The notes: generated by a model from the sequence alone, not told the origin. 64,000 nt of DNA from Hexactinellida sp. DTS-2022 (GCA_028753945.1 JAPNXP010000007.1:1240001-1304000); one strand, 5' to 3'; counted from the first letter of the stretch, positions 13,644 to 26,579 are shown. A program made the numbers and translations.

Positions 13644-14944
13644 TATTTTTTCCGCCATGTCATCATCACTATGAAGGTGTTAAATTATTTCAGAAAGGTG
13701 TTTCAGAAGGCAACGACCGTTAGAGTCGTGGAAGTTTCCATTTTGCTCACTTCGTTTCAAAGATATTCAAGTTTCAGCAGAATATAATAAGTGATGAGTC
13801 AGCATTTTTTATGTGAGTGTTGGGTCATCACCCAACACCAACTAACCCATTTTAAATGTCGAATTAAAAAAATTGTAAAAATACATTTTTTTAACGATGT
13901 CATCATCACCTCAAGGTGTCAAGACCCACTTGTATAGGTGGTACCTGGCATAAGGACCAATTGATAAATTGAAAGTTTGTTTATATCTTGTATCATCTCT
14001 GAGATTAATGAAATTTAGCTAATTAGCATAAAAATTTAATTAATGTATTAATTATTTAACACCATTATTATATACAGCAAAATAAATTATGTTCAATTAT
14101 TTGCAATAATTATTAATTTAAATTGAATTTCACTATAATGTTTGAATTCCACGCACTCGATAACCCCAATAATCCAATTGGAACCGTCTATAAGTTAAAT
14201 ACAAAAGGAATTAATTATAATTAATTACGTCAGTACATTAATTGTGCAAGAATATTCTCGCCGAAATAAATATATTCACTTAATCTGTCGTTGTTGTGGA
14301 ATGTAAATCTTACGGTTCTATCATAAACCATCTTGAGTTAAAGCCATTCATTCATTATGTATTGATAATAAATTATATTATTAGTTATTTATTTTAGCAA
14401 TGTTATCCACGGTTAAGTTGAATTAAGTCAACAAATTCCTTATATTATAATATTTTATTTAATCCATTGTATAGTAATACTACAATTAAATAGAAGCCAG
14501 CTGGAATTTGTAAGTTAAATCAATATAATTATCGCAAGTTGAATCACTAGAGTAGGATTTAACAAGTTAAATCAATATAATTATCACAAGTTGAAACAAT
14601 GGAATTAGATTTAACAGTTATACTGAAACTGAAGTGTGAGTAAACAAAGAAATTTCAACCCCCATTTATGGCAGAAATAAAACTCTTTATTGAAAGTTTT
14701 CTTCTCCCATCAGACGCAGAATCTTATGGTGAATCCAAATATGAAATAAAATTTGGGGGTTTAGTAAAACAATTTTTGAGTTATGGACCAGACAAATTTT
14801 GAAAGGTGTTAAAGATGTGTCCAAAATTAGTTAATAAAAAATCGTAACCCCAGGTGCAAATTAGACGCTCCCATCGCACCTACATGCCAAGTTTCAGCTC
14901 TCTATGTATAAAGGTGTGGCCAGGGCACCGTCTACGGAGAAAAA

Positions 14945-15057
14945 AAAAATTGCAGCCTGTGCCGACGCATATTCCTTTGGTGGCACTATATTTTGTTGGT
15001 GGTTTATTGATAGTGCCTCCAATGGAACATGCTGTCAGCACAGCTGCAATTTTGGAT
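14945..15057 (-). repeat. P1 hairpin core 14
   Basis: The outermost TCC of one arm has been replaced by an A-run; the other arm has GTCAGCACAGCTGC. Flank nearly identical to that of core 20. Confidence 0.85.
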
Positions 15058-16363
15058 TTTTTTTCGCCATGTCATCATCACTATGAAGGTGTTAAAATAT
15101 ATCAAAAGGTGTTACAGAAGGCATCGACCCTTAGAGTGGCGGAAGTTTCCATTTAGTTCACTTCATTTTAGAGATATTCAAGTTTGAGTAGAATATAATA
15201 GCTGATGACTCAGCATTTTTATGTGAGTGTTGGGTCTTCACCCAACTTCAAATAACCCATTTTAAATATCGAATTCACAAAATTGTAAAAATACATTTTT
15301 TTGACGATGTCATCATCACCTCATGGTGTCAAGACTCACTTGTCTAGGTGGTACGTGGCATAAGGACCAATTGATAAATTGAAAGTTTGTTTCTATCTTG
15401 TATCATCTCTGAGATTAATGAAATTTAGCTAATTAGTATAAATATTTAATTAATAAATTAATAATTTAACATCATTATTATGTACAGCAAAATAAATAAA
15501 GTTCAATTATTTGCACTTATTATTAATTTAAATCGAATTTCACTATCATATTTGAATTCAGCGCACTTCGATAACCCCAATAATCCAATTGGAACCGTCT
15601 ATAAGTTAAATACAAAAGGAATTAATTATAATAAATTACGTCAGTACATTAATTGTGCAAGAATATTCTCGCGAAATAAATATAATCACTTTATCTGTCG
15701 TTGTTGTGGAATGTAAAATGTTAACGGTTCTATCATAAACCATCTTTAGTTTAATGCCATTCATTACTTATTGATAATAAATTAAATTATTAGTTATTTA
15801 TTTTAGCAATGTTATCCACGGTGAGTTGAGTAAAGTCAACTAATTCCTTATATTATAATATTTTATTTAATCCATTGTATAGTAATACTACAATAAATAG
15901 AAGCCAGCTGGAATTTATAAGTTAAATCAATATAATTATCGCAAGTTGAATCACTAGAGTAGGATTTAACAAGTTAAATCAATATAATTATTACAAGTTG
16001 AAACAATGGAATTAGATTTCACAGTTTTACTGAAATTGAAGTGTGAGTAAACAAAGAAATTTCAACCCCCATTTATGGCAGAAATTGACCCCTTTATTGA
16101 AATATTTTTTCTCCCATCAGACGCAGAATTTTATGGCGAATCCAAATGTGAAATAAAATTTGGGGGTTTAGTAAAACAATTTTCAAGTTATGGACCAGAC
16201 AAATTTTGAAAGGTGTTAAAAATGTGTCCAAAATTTGTTAATCAAAAATCGTAACCCCAGGTGCAAATTAGACGGTCCCATCGCACCTACATGCCAAATT
16301 TAAGCCCTCAATGTATAAAGGTGTGGCAGGGGCACCGTCTACGGAGAAAAAATAAAAAATAAA

Positions 16364-16480
16364 ATCCAAAATTGCACCCTGTGCCGACGCATGATCCTTT
16401 GGTGGCACTATATTTTGTTGTTGGTTTATTGATAGTGCCTCCAAAGGAACATGCTGTCGGCACAGGCTGCAATTTTGGAT
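16364..16480 (-). repeat. P1 hairpin core 15
   Basis: Duplicate of core 8 with a GCACCCTG change in one arm only. Confidence 0.85.
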
Positions 16481-17646
16481 TTTTTTTTTCGCCATGTCAT
16501 CATCACTATGAAGGTGTTAAATTATTTCAGAAAGGTGTTTCAGAAGGCAACGACCCTTAAGAGTGGTGGAAGTTTCCATTCAGCTCACTTCATTAAAGAG
16601 ATATTCAAGTTTCAGTAGAATATAATCTGTAATGACTCAGCATTTTTTAAGTGGGTGTTGGGTCATCAACCAACATTAACTAACCCATTTTAAATATCGA
16701 ATTAACAAAATTGTAAAAACACATTTTTTTAACGATGTCATCATCACCTCAAGGTGTCAAGACCCACTTGTATAGGTGCCACGTGTCATAAGGACCAATT
16801 GATATATTGAAAGTTTGTTTCTATCTTCTATGATCTCTGAGATTTATGATATTTAATTAATTAGTATAAATAATTATTAATATTATTTATAATATGACAC
16901 CAATTTCAATGTCAACATACAATTATTAAGTTCAATTATTTTGTCATAAATAATTAATTAATTAATTTATCTATCAAATTTCAATTCCGCACACTCGATA
17001 ACCTCTAATATACAAATTGGAAGCTTCTATATAAGTTAAATACAAACTGAATTATTTATAATTAATTACGTCAGTATATTAACAGTGCAATTATATTCTC
17101 GCAGAAGTAAATATAATCACATAGTATGTCGTTGTTATGAAATATATAATCTTAATTTTCAATTGCAAAATAGAAGCCAGCTTGAATTCACAAGTTAAAT
17201 CAATATAATTATAGCAAGTTGAATCACTAGAGTAGGATTTAACAAGTTAAATCAATATAATTATTACAAGTTGAAACAATGGAATTAGATTTAACACTTT
17301 ATTGAAATTGAAGTGTGAGTAAACAAAGAAATTTCAACCCCCATTCATGGCAGAAATTGACCCCTTTATTGGAAAATTTATTCTCCCATCAGACGCAGAA
17401 TTTTATCGCGAATCCAAATATGAAATAAAATTTGGGGGTTTAGTAAAACATATTTTGAGTTATGGACCAGACAAATTTTGAAAGGTGTTAAAGATGTGTC
17501 CAAAATTTGTTAATCAAAAATCGTAACCCCAGGTGCAAATTAGACGGTCCCATCGCACCTACATGCAAAGTTTAAGCCCATCAACTATAAAGCTCTGGCC
17601 AGGGCACCGTCTACAGAGAAAAAATAATAATAATAAAAATAATAAT

Positions 17647-17761
17647 ACAAAATTGCAGCCTGTGCCGACGCATGTTCATTTGGTGGCACTATATTTTGGT
17701 GGTGGTCTATTGATAGTGCCTCCAATGGAACATGCTGTCGGCACAGGCTGCAATTTTGGAT
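17647..17761 (-). repeat. P1 hairpin core 16
   Basis: Preceded by an extended (TAA)n run (17626-17646) that has replaced the outer ATCC of the arm. Confidence 0.85.
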
Positions 17762-18841
17762 TTTTTTTTCACCAAGTCATCATCACTATAAAGGTGTTAA
17801 ATTATTTCAGAAAGGTGTTTCAGAAGGCTACGACCCTTAGAGTGGTGGAAGTTTCCATTTTGCTCACTTCGTTTCAAAGATATTCAAGTTTCAGTAGAAT
17901 ATAATAAGTGATGAATCAGCATTTTTTATGTGAGTGTTGGGTCATCACCCAACTCCAACTAACCCATTTTAATAATATAATTCACAAAATTGTAAAAATA
18001 CATTTTTTTGACGATGTCATCATCACCTCAAGGTGTCAAGATCCACTTGTATAGGTGGTACGTGCCATAAGGACCAATTGATAAATTTAAAGTTTGTTTC
18101 TATCTTGTATCATTTCTGAGATTAATGAAATTTAGATAATTAGTATAAATATTTAATTAATCTAAGATAATTTAACACCAATATTATTTACATCAAAATA
18201 AATTAAGTTCAATATTTGCTATAATAATTAATTTAAATTTAATTTCACTATCATATTTGAATTCAGCGCACTCGATACCCTAATAATCTAATTGGAACCG
18301 TTTCTCTAAGTTAAACACAGAGCGAATTAATTAGAATTAAATATCTCATGTATCCATTGTTCAAGAATATTCTGAGCAGAAATAAATATAATCACATAAT
18401 CTGTTGTTGTTATGGAATGTAAAATCTTAGTTTTCAATTAGAAAATAGAAGCCTACTCGATCTCACAAGTTGAATCAATGTAATTATCACAAGTTGAAAC
18501 AATAGAATTCGATTTAACACTTCAATTGAACTGAAGTGTTAGTAAACAAAGGAAACTTGCAACTCAATTGTGGCACAAACGAAACTCAATTTAAAAATTC
18601 GTGCACTGTGAAAAGGTGTAGAATTTAATTCTCTATCGAATGCATATAAATTAAATATTTGTGCACTATTTATTGTTCTTTTTCTAATATTAAACAGGTG
18701 CAAAAATGTGTCAAAAAAAATGTAGTAAAAAATCGTGACCCCAGGTGCACATCTGTAACCCATGAGACACCTGTCCTGAAATTTTGGGTTCTTAGTTAAT
18801 TAAACTCTGTTCAGTGGACGATCTACGGACCAATAATAATA

Positions 18842-19025
18842 ACCAAAGCACTAAGACCAATACTGGGCCACTATACTATAGTATAGTCGGCACAGTAATA
18901 ATAAAGGCAGTGATTCTAATACTGGGCCACTATACTATAGTATAGTCGGCACAGTAATAATAAAAATAAAGGCAGTGATTCCAATACTGGGCCACTATAC
19001 TATAGTATAGTCGGCACAGTAATAA
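18842..19025 (-). repeat. Three tandem P2 palindromes next to P1 core 17
   Basis: Three copies of a ~37 bp palindrome (TACTGGGCCACTATACTATA running into its near-complement ending GTCGGCACAGTA) are separated by TAATAA-type linkers and AAAGGCAGTGATT. They lie between the B-arm edge (ATCTACGGACC) and the next P1 core. P2 therefore occupies the same junction as P1. Confidence 0.9.
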
Positions 19026-19041
19026 AAATAATAAATAAAAA

Positions 19042-19158
19042 ATCCAAAATTGCAGCCTGTGCCGACGCATGTTCATATGGTGGCACTATATTTTGTTGGT
19101 TGTTTATTGATAGTGCCTCCAAAGGAACATGCTGTCGGCGCAGGCTGCAATTTTGGAT
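19042..19158 (-). repeat. P1 hairpin core 17
   Basis: Directly follows three P2 copies through an AATAAAAATAATAAATAAA linker. One arm has GTCGGCGCAGG. Confidence 0.85.
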
Positions 19159-19899
19159 TTTTTTTCGCCAAGTCATCAACGCCCAAGGTGTGAAGAAGCA
19201 TTTGTTAATTGGTCCGAGTCACAAGGAACGGTAGATAAATTTGAAGTTTGTTTCTATCATAAACCATCTATAGTTTAATGCCATTTATTCATTACGTATT
19301 GATAATAAATTATATTATAAGTTAGTTATTTTAGCAATGTTATCCACGGTGATTTGAGTTTAGTCAACAAATTCCTTATATTATTATATTATATTCAATC
19401 CATTGTATAGTAATACTAGAATTAAATAGAAGCCAGCTGGAATTTATAAGTTAAATCAATTTAATTATCGCAAGTTGAAACAATAGTGAGAGATTTAACA
19501 AGTTCAATCAATATAATTATTACAAGTTGAAACAATGGAATTAGATTTCACAGTTTTATTGAAATTGAAGTGTTGAGTAAACAAAGGAATTTCAACCCCC
19601 ATTTATGGCAGAAATTAAACCAATTTTAACAAATTTTCTTCTCCCATCAGACGCAGAATTTTAAGATGAATCCAAATATTAAATAAAATTTTGGGGTTTA
19701 TTAAAACATATTTCGAGTTATGGAACAGACAAATTTTGAAAGGTGTTAAAGATGTGTCAAAAATTTGTTAATCAAAAATCGTAACCCCAGGTGCAAATTA
19801 GACGGTCCCATCGCACCCACATGCCAAGTTTCAGCCCATCAACTATAAAGCTAAGTCCAGGGCACCGTCTACAGAGAAAAAATAAAAATAATAAAAAAA

Positions 19900-20015
19900 A
19901 TCCAAAATTGCAGCCTGTGCCGACGCATGTTCCTTTGGTGGCACTATATTTTGTTGGTTGTTTATTGATAGTGCCTCCAAAGGAACATGCTGTCGGCGCA
20001 GCTGCAATTTTGGAT
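19900..20015 (-). repeat. P1 hairpin core 18
   Basis: Short-unit copy. One arm has the long GCAGCCTG form and the other the short GCAGCTGC form. Confidence 0.85.
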
Positions 20016-20744
20016 TTTTTTTCGCCAAGTCATCAACGCCCAAGGTGTGAAGAAGCATTTGTTGATTGGTCCGAGTCACAAGGAACGGTAGATAAATTTG
20101 AAGTTTGTTTCTTTCTTAAACCATCTTGAGTTTGATGCCATTCATTCATTATGTATTGATAATAAATTATATTATTAGTTATTTATATTAGCATTGTTAT
20201 CCACGGTTGAGTTGAATTAAGTCAACAAATTCCTTATATTATATTATTTTATTTAATACATTGTATGGTAAATTAAATAGAAGCCAGCTGTAATTTATAA
20301 GTTAAATCAATTTAATTATCGCAAGTTGAATCAATAGAGTAAGATTTAACAAGTTAAATCAATATAATTATTACAAGTTGAAACAATGGAATTAGATTTA
20401 ACAGTTATACTGAAACTGAAGTGTGAGTAAACAAAGAAATTTCAACCCCCATTTATGGCAGAAATTAAACATATTTTTGAAAATATTCCTCTCCCATCAG
20501 ACGCAGAATTTTATGGTGAATCCAAATGTGAAATAAAATTTGGGGGTTTAGTAAAACATATTTTGAGTTATTGACCAGACAAATTTTGAAAGGTGTTAAA
20601 GATGTGTCAAAAATTCGTTAATCAAAAATCGTAACCCCAGGTGCAAATTAGACGGTCCATACGCACCTACATGCCAAGTTTCAGCCCATCAACTATAAAG
20701 CTCTGGCCAGGGCACCGTCTACGGAGAAAAAAAAAAAAAAAAAA

Positions 20745-20861
20745 ATCCAAAATTGCAGCCTGTGCCGACGCATGTTCCTTTGGTGGCACTATATTTTGGT
20801 GGTGGTTTATTGATATTGCCTCCATAGGAACATGCTGTCGGCGCAGGCTGCAATTTTGGAT
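20745..20861 (-). repeat. P1 hairpin core 19
   Basis: Preceded by a pure A-run of about 20 nt instead of the (TAA)n linker; relative of core 13. Confidence 0.85.
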
Positions 20862-22135
20862 TTTTTTTCCGCCATGTCATCATCACTATGAAGGTGTTAA
20901 ATTATTTCAGTAAGGTGTTTCAGAAGGCAACGACCCTTAGAGTCGTGGAAGTTTCCATTTTGCTCACTTCGTTTCAAAGATATTCAAGTTTCAGTAGAAT
21001 ATAATAAGTGATGAGTCTGCATTTTTTATGTGAGTGTTGGGTCATCACCCAACACCAACTAACCCATTTTAAATGTCGAATTAAAAAAATTGTAAAAATA
21101 CATTTTTTTGACGATCTCATCATCACCTCAAGGTGTCAAGACCCACTTGTGTAGGTTGTACGTGGCATAAGGACCAATTGATAAATTGAAAGTTTGTTTA
21201 TATCTTGTATCATCTCTGAGATTAATGAAATTTTGCTAATTAGCATAAAAATTTAATTAATGTATTAATTATTTAACACCATTATTATATACAGCAAAAT
21301 AAACTAAGTTCAATTATTTGCAATTATTATTAATTTAAATTGAATTTCACTATAATGTTTGAATTCCACGCACTCGATAAACCCAATAATCCAATTGGAA
21401 CCGTCTATAAGTTAAATACAAAAGGAATTAATTATAATTAATTACGTCAGTACATTAATTGTGCAAGAATATTCTCGCCCAAATAAATATATTCACTTAA
21501 TCTGTCGTTGTTGTGGAATGTAAAATCTTAACGGTTCTATCATAAACCATCTTTAGTTTAATGCCATTCATTCATTACTTATTGATAATAAATTATATTA
21601 TTAGTTATTTATTTTAGCAATGTTATCCACGGTTAAGTTGAATTAAGTCAACAAATTCCTTATATTATAATATTTTATTTAATCCATTGTATAGTAATAC
21701 TAGAATTAAATAGAAGCCAGCTGGAATTTATAAGTTGAATCAATATAATTATCGCAAGTTGAATCACTAGAGTAGGATTTAACAAGTTAAATCAATATAA
21801 TTATTACAAGTGAAATTGAAGTGTGAGTAAACAAAGAAATTTCAACCCCCATTTATGGCAGAAATTAAACCATTTATTGAAAATTTTCTTTACCCTTCAG
21901 ACGCAGAATTTTATGGTGAATCCAAATATGAAATAAAATGTGGGGGTTTAGTAAAACAATTTTTGAGTTATGGACCAGACAAAATTTGAAAGGTGTTAAA
22001 GATGTGTAAAAAATTTGTTAATCAAAAATCGTAACCCCAGGTGCAAATTAGACCGTCCTATCGCACCTACATGCCAAGTTTTAGCCCATCAACTCTAAAG
22101 CTCTGGCCAGGGCACCGTCTACGGAGAAAAAAAAA

Positions 22136-22250
22136 ATCCAAAATTGCAGCTGTGCCGACGCATGTTCCTTTGGTGGCACTATATTTTGGTGGTGGTTTAT
22201 TGATAGTGCCTCCAATGGGACATGCTGTCAGCACAGCTGCAATTTTGGAT
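22136..22250 (-). repeat. P1 hairpin core 20
   Basis: Last P1 of block 2. Arms read GCAGCTGTGCCGAC and GTCAGCACAGCTGC, so the missing base is shared by both arms but one further change is not. Confidence 0.85.
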
Positions 22251-23540
22251 TTTTTTTCGCTATGTCATCATCACTATGAAGGTGTTAAAATATATCAAAA
22301 GGTGTTACAGAAGGCATCGACCCTTAGAGTGGCGGAAGTTTCCATTTAGTTCACTTCATTTTAGAGATATTCAAGTTTGAGTAGAATATAATAGCTGATG
22401 ACTCAGCATTTTTTATGTGAGTGTTGGGTCTTCACCCAACTTCAAATAACCCATTTTAAATATCGAATTCACAAAATTGTAAAATACATTTTTTTGACGA
22501 TGTCATCATCACCTCAAGGTGTCAAGACTCACTTGTATAGGTGGTACGTGGCATAAGGACCAATTGATAAATTGAAAGTTTGTTTCTATCTTGTATCATC
22601 TCTGAGATTAATGAAATTTAGCTAATTAGTATAAATATTTAATTAATAAATTAATAATTTAACATCATTATTATGTACAGCAAAATAAATAAAGTTCAAT
22701 TATTTGCACTTATTATTAATTTAAATCGAATTTCACTATCATATTTGAATTCAGCGCACTCGATAACCCCAATAATCCAATTGGAACCGTCTATAAGTAA
22801 AATACAAAAGGAATAAATTATAATAAATTACGTCAGTACATTAATTGTGCAAGAATATTCTCGCGAAATAAATATAATCACTTTATCTGTCGTTGTTGTG
22901 GAATGTAAAATGTTAACGGTTCTATCATAAACCATCTTTAGTTTAATGCCATTCATTATGTATTGATAATAAATTATATTATTAGTTATTTATTTTAGCA
23001 ATGTTATCCATGGTTGGTTGAGTTGAGTCAACAAATTCCTTATATTATATTATTTAATTTAATCAATTGTATAGTAATACTAAAATTAAATAGAAGCCAG
23101 CTGGAATTTATAAGTTAAATCAATATAATTATCGCAAGTTGAATCACTAGAGTAGGATTTAACAAGTTAAATCAATATAATTATTACAAGTTGAAACAAT
23201 AGAATTAGATTTAACACTTTACTGAAATTGAAGTGTCAGTAAACAAAGAAATTTCAACCCCCATTTATGGCAGAAATTGACCCCTTTATTGAAAAATTTC
23301 TTCTCCCATCAGACGCAGAATTTTATGGCGAATCCAAATGTGAAGTAAAATTTTGGGGTTTAGTAAAACATTTTTTGAGTTATGGACCAGACAAATTTTG
23401 AAAGGTGTTAAAGATGTGTCAATAATTTGTTAATACAAAATCGTAACCCCAGGTGCAAATTAGACGTCGACTCCGAATCTACATGCCAAGTTTCAGCCCT
23501 CTATGTATACAGGTGTGGCCAGGGCACCTGCTACGGAGAA

Positions 23541-24095
23541 ATAATAATAATATAAATAAAGGCAGTGATTCTAATACTGGGCCACTATACTATAGTATGG
23601 TCGGCACAGTAAAAAATAATAATAATAAAGGCAGTGATTCCAATACTGGGCCACTATACTATAGTATAGTCGGCACAGTAATAATAATAATAAAGGCAGT
23701 GATTCCAATACTGGGCCACTATACTATAGTATAGTCGGCACAGTAATAAAGGCAGTGATTCTAATACTGGGCCACTATACTATAGTATAGTCGGCACAGT
23801 AATAAAGGCAGTGATTCCAATACTGGGCCACTATACTATAGTATAGTCGGCACAGTAAAAATAAAGGCAGTAAGATTAGAACTGTGTCGGCACAGTAAAA
23901 AAAAATAATAATAAAGGCAGTGATTCCAATACTGGGCCACTATACTATAGTATAGTCGGCACAGTAATAAAGGCAGTGATTCCAATACTGGGCCACTATA
24001 CTATAGTATAGTCGGCACAGTAATAATAATAATATAAATAAAGGCAGTGATTCCAATACTGGGCCACTATACTATAGTATAGTCGGCACAGTAAT
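23541..24095. repeat. P2 palindrome array replacing a P1 core
   Basis: Eight intact copies of the ~37 bp P2 palindrome and one degenerate copy (23868-23898, GGCAGTAAGATTAGAAC) repeat at roughly 57-69 bp, separated by ATAATAATAA-type linkers and AAAGGCAGTGATTC(C/T)AA. The array begins exactly where P1 would sit after a B-arm ending CTGCTACGGAGAA. It ends at the second orientation switch, where forward array sequence (TTGTTGACTCAACTCAACC) resumes. Confidence 0.92.
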
Positions 24096-24315
24096 ATAAT
24101 GAATTTGTTGACTCAACTCAACCAACCGTGGATAACATTGCTAAAATAAATAACTAATAATATAATTTATTATCAATACATAATGAATGAATGGCATTAA
24201 CTCTAGATGGTTTATGATAGAAACAAACTTCAAATTTATCTACCGTTCCTTGTGACTCGGACCAAATAACAAATGCTTCTTCACACCTTGGACGTTGATG
24301 ACTTGGCGAAAAAAA

Positions 24316-24430
24316 ATCCAAAATTGCAGCCTGCGCCGACAGCATGTTCCTTTGGAGGCACTATCAATAAACAACACAAAAATATAGTGCCACCAAAGGA
24401 ACATGCGTCGGCACAGCTGCAATTTTGGAT
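24316..24430 (+). repeat. P1 hairpin core 21
   Basis: First forward copy after the switch, immediately followed through TTATTATTATTA by a single P2 palindrome. Confidence 0.85.
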
Positions 24431-24441
24431 TTTATTATTAT

Positions 24442-24496
24442 TACTGTGCCGACTATACTATAGTATAGTGGCCCAGTATTAGAATCACTGCCTTTA
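24442..24496 (+). repeat. Single P2 palindrome beside P1 core 21
   Basis: Reads TACTGTGCCGACTATACTAT and its near-complement, then the TTAGAATCACTGCCTTTA tail. P2 is reversed relative to block 2 copies, matching the reversed block. Confidence 0.9.
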
Positions 24497-25178
24497 TTAT
24501 TTATATTATTTTTTCTCCGTAGACGGTGCCCTGGCCTGAGCTTTATGGTTGATGGGCTGAAACTTGGCATGTAGGTGCGATGGGACCGTCTAATTTGCAC
24601 CTGGGGTTACGATTTTTGATTTACAAATTTTTGACACATCTTTAACACCTTTCAAAATTTGTCTGGTCCATAACACAAAATATGTTTTACTAAACCCCCA
24701 AATTTTATTTCGCATTTGGATTCACCATAAAATTCTTCGTCTGATGGGAGTAGAAAACTTTCAATAAAGAGTTTTATTTCTGCCATAAATGGGGGTTGAA
24801 ATTTCTTTGTTTACTCACACTTCAGTTTCAATAAAACTGTGAAATCTAATTCCATTGTTTCAACTTGTAATAATTATATTGATTTAACTTATAAATTCCA
24901 GCTGGCTTCTATTTAATTGTAGCATTACTATACAATGGATTAAATGAAATTAATTTATATAAGGAATTTGTTGACTTTACTCAACTCACCGTGGATAACA
25001 TTGCTAAAATAAATAACTAATAATTTAATTTATTATCAATACATAATGAATGAATGGCATTAAACTAAAGATGGTTTATGATAGAACCGTTAAGATTTTA
25101 CATTCCACAACAACGACAGATTAAGTGATTATATTTATTTCGTCGAGAATATTCTTCCACAATTAATGACTGACTTAA

Positions 25179-26579
25179 CGCTGGTTCCGCATTGTAATCA
25201 CCCATTATTCGAAATGTCCAAATTTTACAATATTTTCGTAGATACTGCGGAAGGATGGTATCTTTCGATGGGACTTGGGTATTCATAGATCCGATCATTA
25301 TTTCCAGAGTTATGACCGTTTTAGAAGATCGGCATTTAATATTAAAACTCGGTTTTATAACTCCGAAGGTGTTGCCCACGTTAAAATAACTATTTATTGT
25401 ATTTACAACGTTTCAATATTCAGACATATGATAGCTTGAGGAAATTTTTGCACAACTCAACAAAATTTTTTAGGAAAAAGTGGAAATTGCAAAAGTTATA
25501 GCCCTTCGGCGATCTTCAGGGTACGGATTCTTAACTAAATTGTAACTCGGAGAGGAAAGGAGATAAATTAAAATAGCACTAGTGAAAAATGATCAGCATA
25601 CATGGTTTCCCATATGCAAATAATACATTTTGTGAGCCTAGGACGCCCCGTTTTCAAAATGCCCTATATGGTAGTGTGAATGTGACCAATTTTGATGACA
25701 CATGCAAATTTGAAACATCTAAAGGAGAGACTCTAGAGCTTAGCTCTAAATTACTAATCACATTGATATATCATCTCGAAATCATTGCAATGTCTAAAAT
25801 CACTCAAAACCAAATGGTTACCTTCCTAATAATCTCGAATGCCCATATATGGAGGTGTCATGTGACCATCGAAAGAGAGAAATCCAAATTCGAAAGTGAA
25901 CTGGTGCTTAGTTCTAACTTTCAGATACTATCAGTGATTGAATTCCAGCTTGATGGCCGATTTCAATTCCTTCCCGGAACAATATTCTTCGCTGTAGACG
26001 TGTCGAAAATCGTCACTGCCACTTGAAAACCACCAAATCTAAATATAGACTGCCACAATCTTTAAAGCTTAGTTCTGGGGAACTTTATGAAGTTATATCG
26101 CTGAGATTTGGAACATAGCACTCTAATAAGTAAACTAAGACCTGTTTCAGTTCCGATTGTCCGAATTCGTCCTTAAAATACAAACTGGGGCCCTTTGGGA
26201 GCAAAAATGTGGCTCAAATGTGGGAAAACCGTCCGTTTTTTTTTTAATCGAGCCATTCCAAGAGAAATTTCACTTTTTTCTCTTAAGAAGCTCCTAGGAA
26301 GTCTCAAGGGGACATGCAATAATGGTTTAGATCAAAAATTAGACCTGTGCCCTTTTTCAAATTTTCAAGACTAAGCTTTTAGTACTTTATTATTCTATAT
26401 GGGAGCTTAAATCCAGAATTTCAAAAAAAATCAGTGCTTATAAGCCCTATATTAGAGTACTAGAAGTCTTAAAATAGCCTATACATATGAGCCCCTATGT
26501 ACTTGGAAGTATTGACTTACTAGGATCAACGAGTACTGTGTTGTATAAACTCACTAATTAGACCAATGCGGAACCAGCG
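25179..26579. mobile_element. TTAA-target DNA element (1.4 kb) in the array
   Basis: Flanked by TTAA on both sides (25175-25178 and 26580-26583), with perfect 16 bp terminal inverted repeats CGCTGGTTCCGCATTG. The inside is unlike the array. A TTAA duplication is characteristic of piggyBac and Kolobok superfamilies, but no transposase is recognisable, so it is probably non-autonomous. The motif AGAGCTTAGCTCT occurs inside, and a related AGAGCTAAGCTCT occurs in the TTAA element at 50147-52190. Confidence 0.85.
25589..26026 (+). CDS. Unrecognised 145-codon open frame inside the TTAA element
   Basis: The longest open frame in this element starts with ATG at 25589 and ends at TGA. The product has no signal peptide, no obvious membrane segment and no transposase or zinc-finger motif that I recognise. 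There is no matching frame in the other TTAA element. The frame could be fortuitous in 1.4 kb of DNA. I give low weight to it being translated; a homology search with the predicted protein would decide. Confidence 0.2.
   Translation: MISIHGFPYANNTFCEPRTPRFQNALYGSVNVTNFDDTCKFETSKGETLELSSKLLITLIYHLEIIAMSKITQNQMVTFLIISNAHIWRCHVTIEREKSKFESELVLSSNFQILSVIEFQLDGRFQFLPGTIFFAVDVSKIVTAT

Larger units (their letters stand above)
6471..24095 (-). repeat. Satellite-like array, block 2 (reverse orientation)
   Basis: The same units as block 1 are present as reverse complements: B-arm, hairpin, then A-arm (TTCGCCATGTCATCATCACTA). Fourteen P1 cores begin near 6474, 7886, 9156, 10571, 11456, 12317, 13527, 14945, 16364, 17647, 19042, 19900, 20745 and 22136. 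Segments about 8.48 kb apart (cores at 7886/9156 versus 16364/17647) are almost identical by eye for over a kilobase. Segments about 7.2 kb apart (13527/14945 versus 20745/22136) also match closely, so blocks of several units were recently duplicated together. The block ends in a P2 array at 23541-24095. Confidence 0.9.

Noticed and set aside
1205-22349. Recurrent ~60-125 aa frames beginning MQIRRS... or MMMTWRKK... in the array
   Set aside because: They run from a unit arm through the palindrome on either strand, exist on both strands at once because the core is an inverted repeat, vary in end and frame between copies, and show no conserved start or domain.
23541-24095. CRISPR-like look of the regularly spaced P2 array
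   Set aside because: Spacers are simple TAA linkers plus a constant tail, not unique; the sequence is eukaryotic and no cas gene is near.
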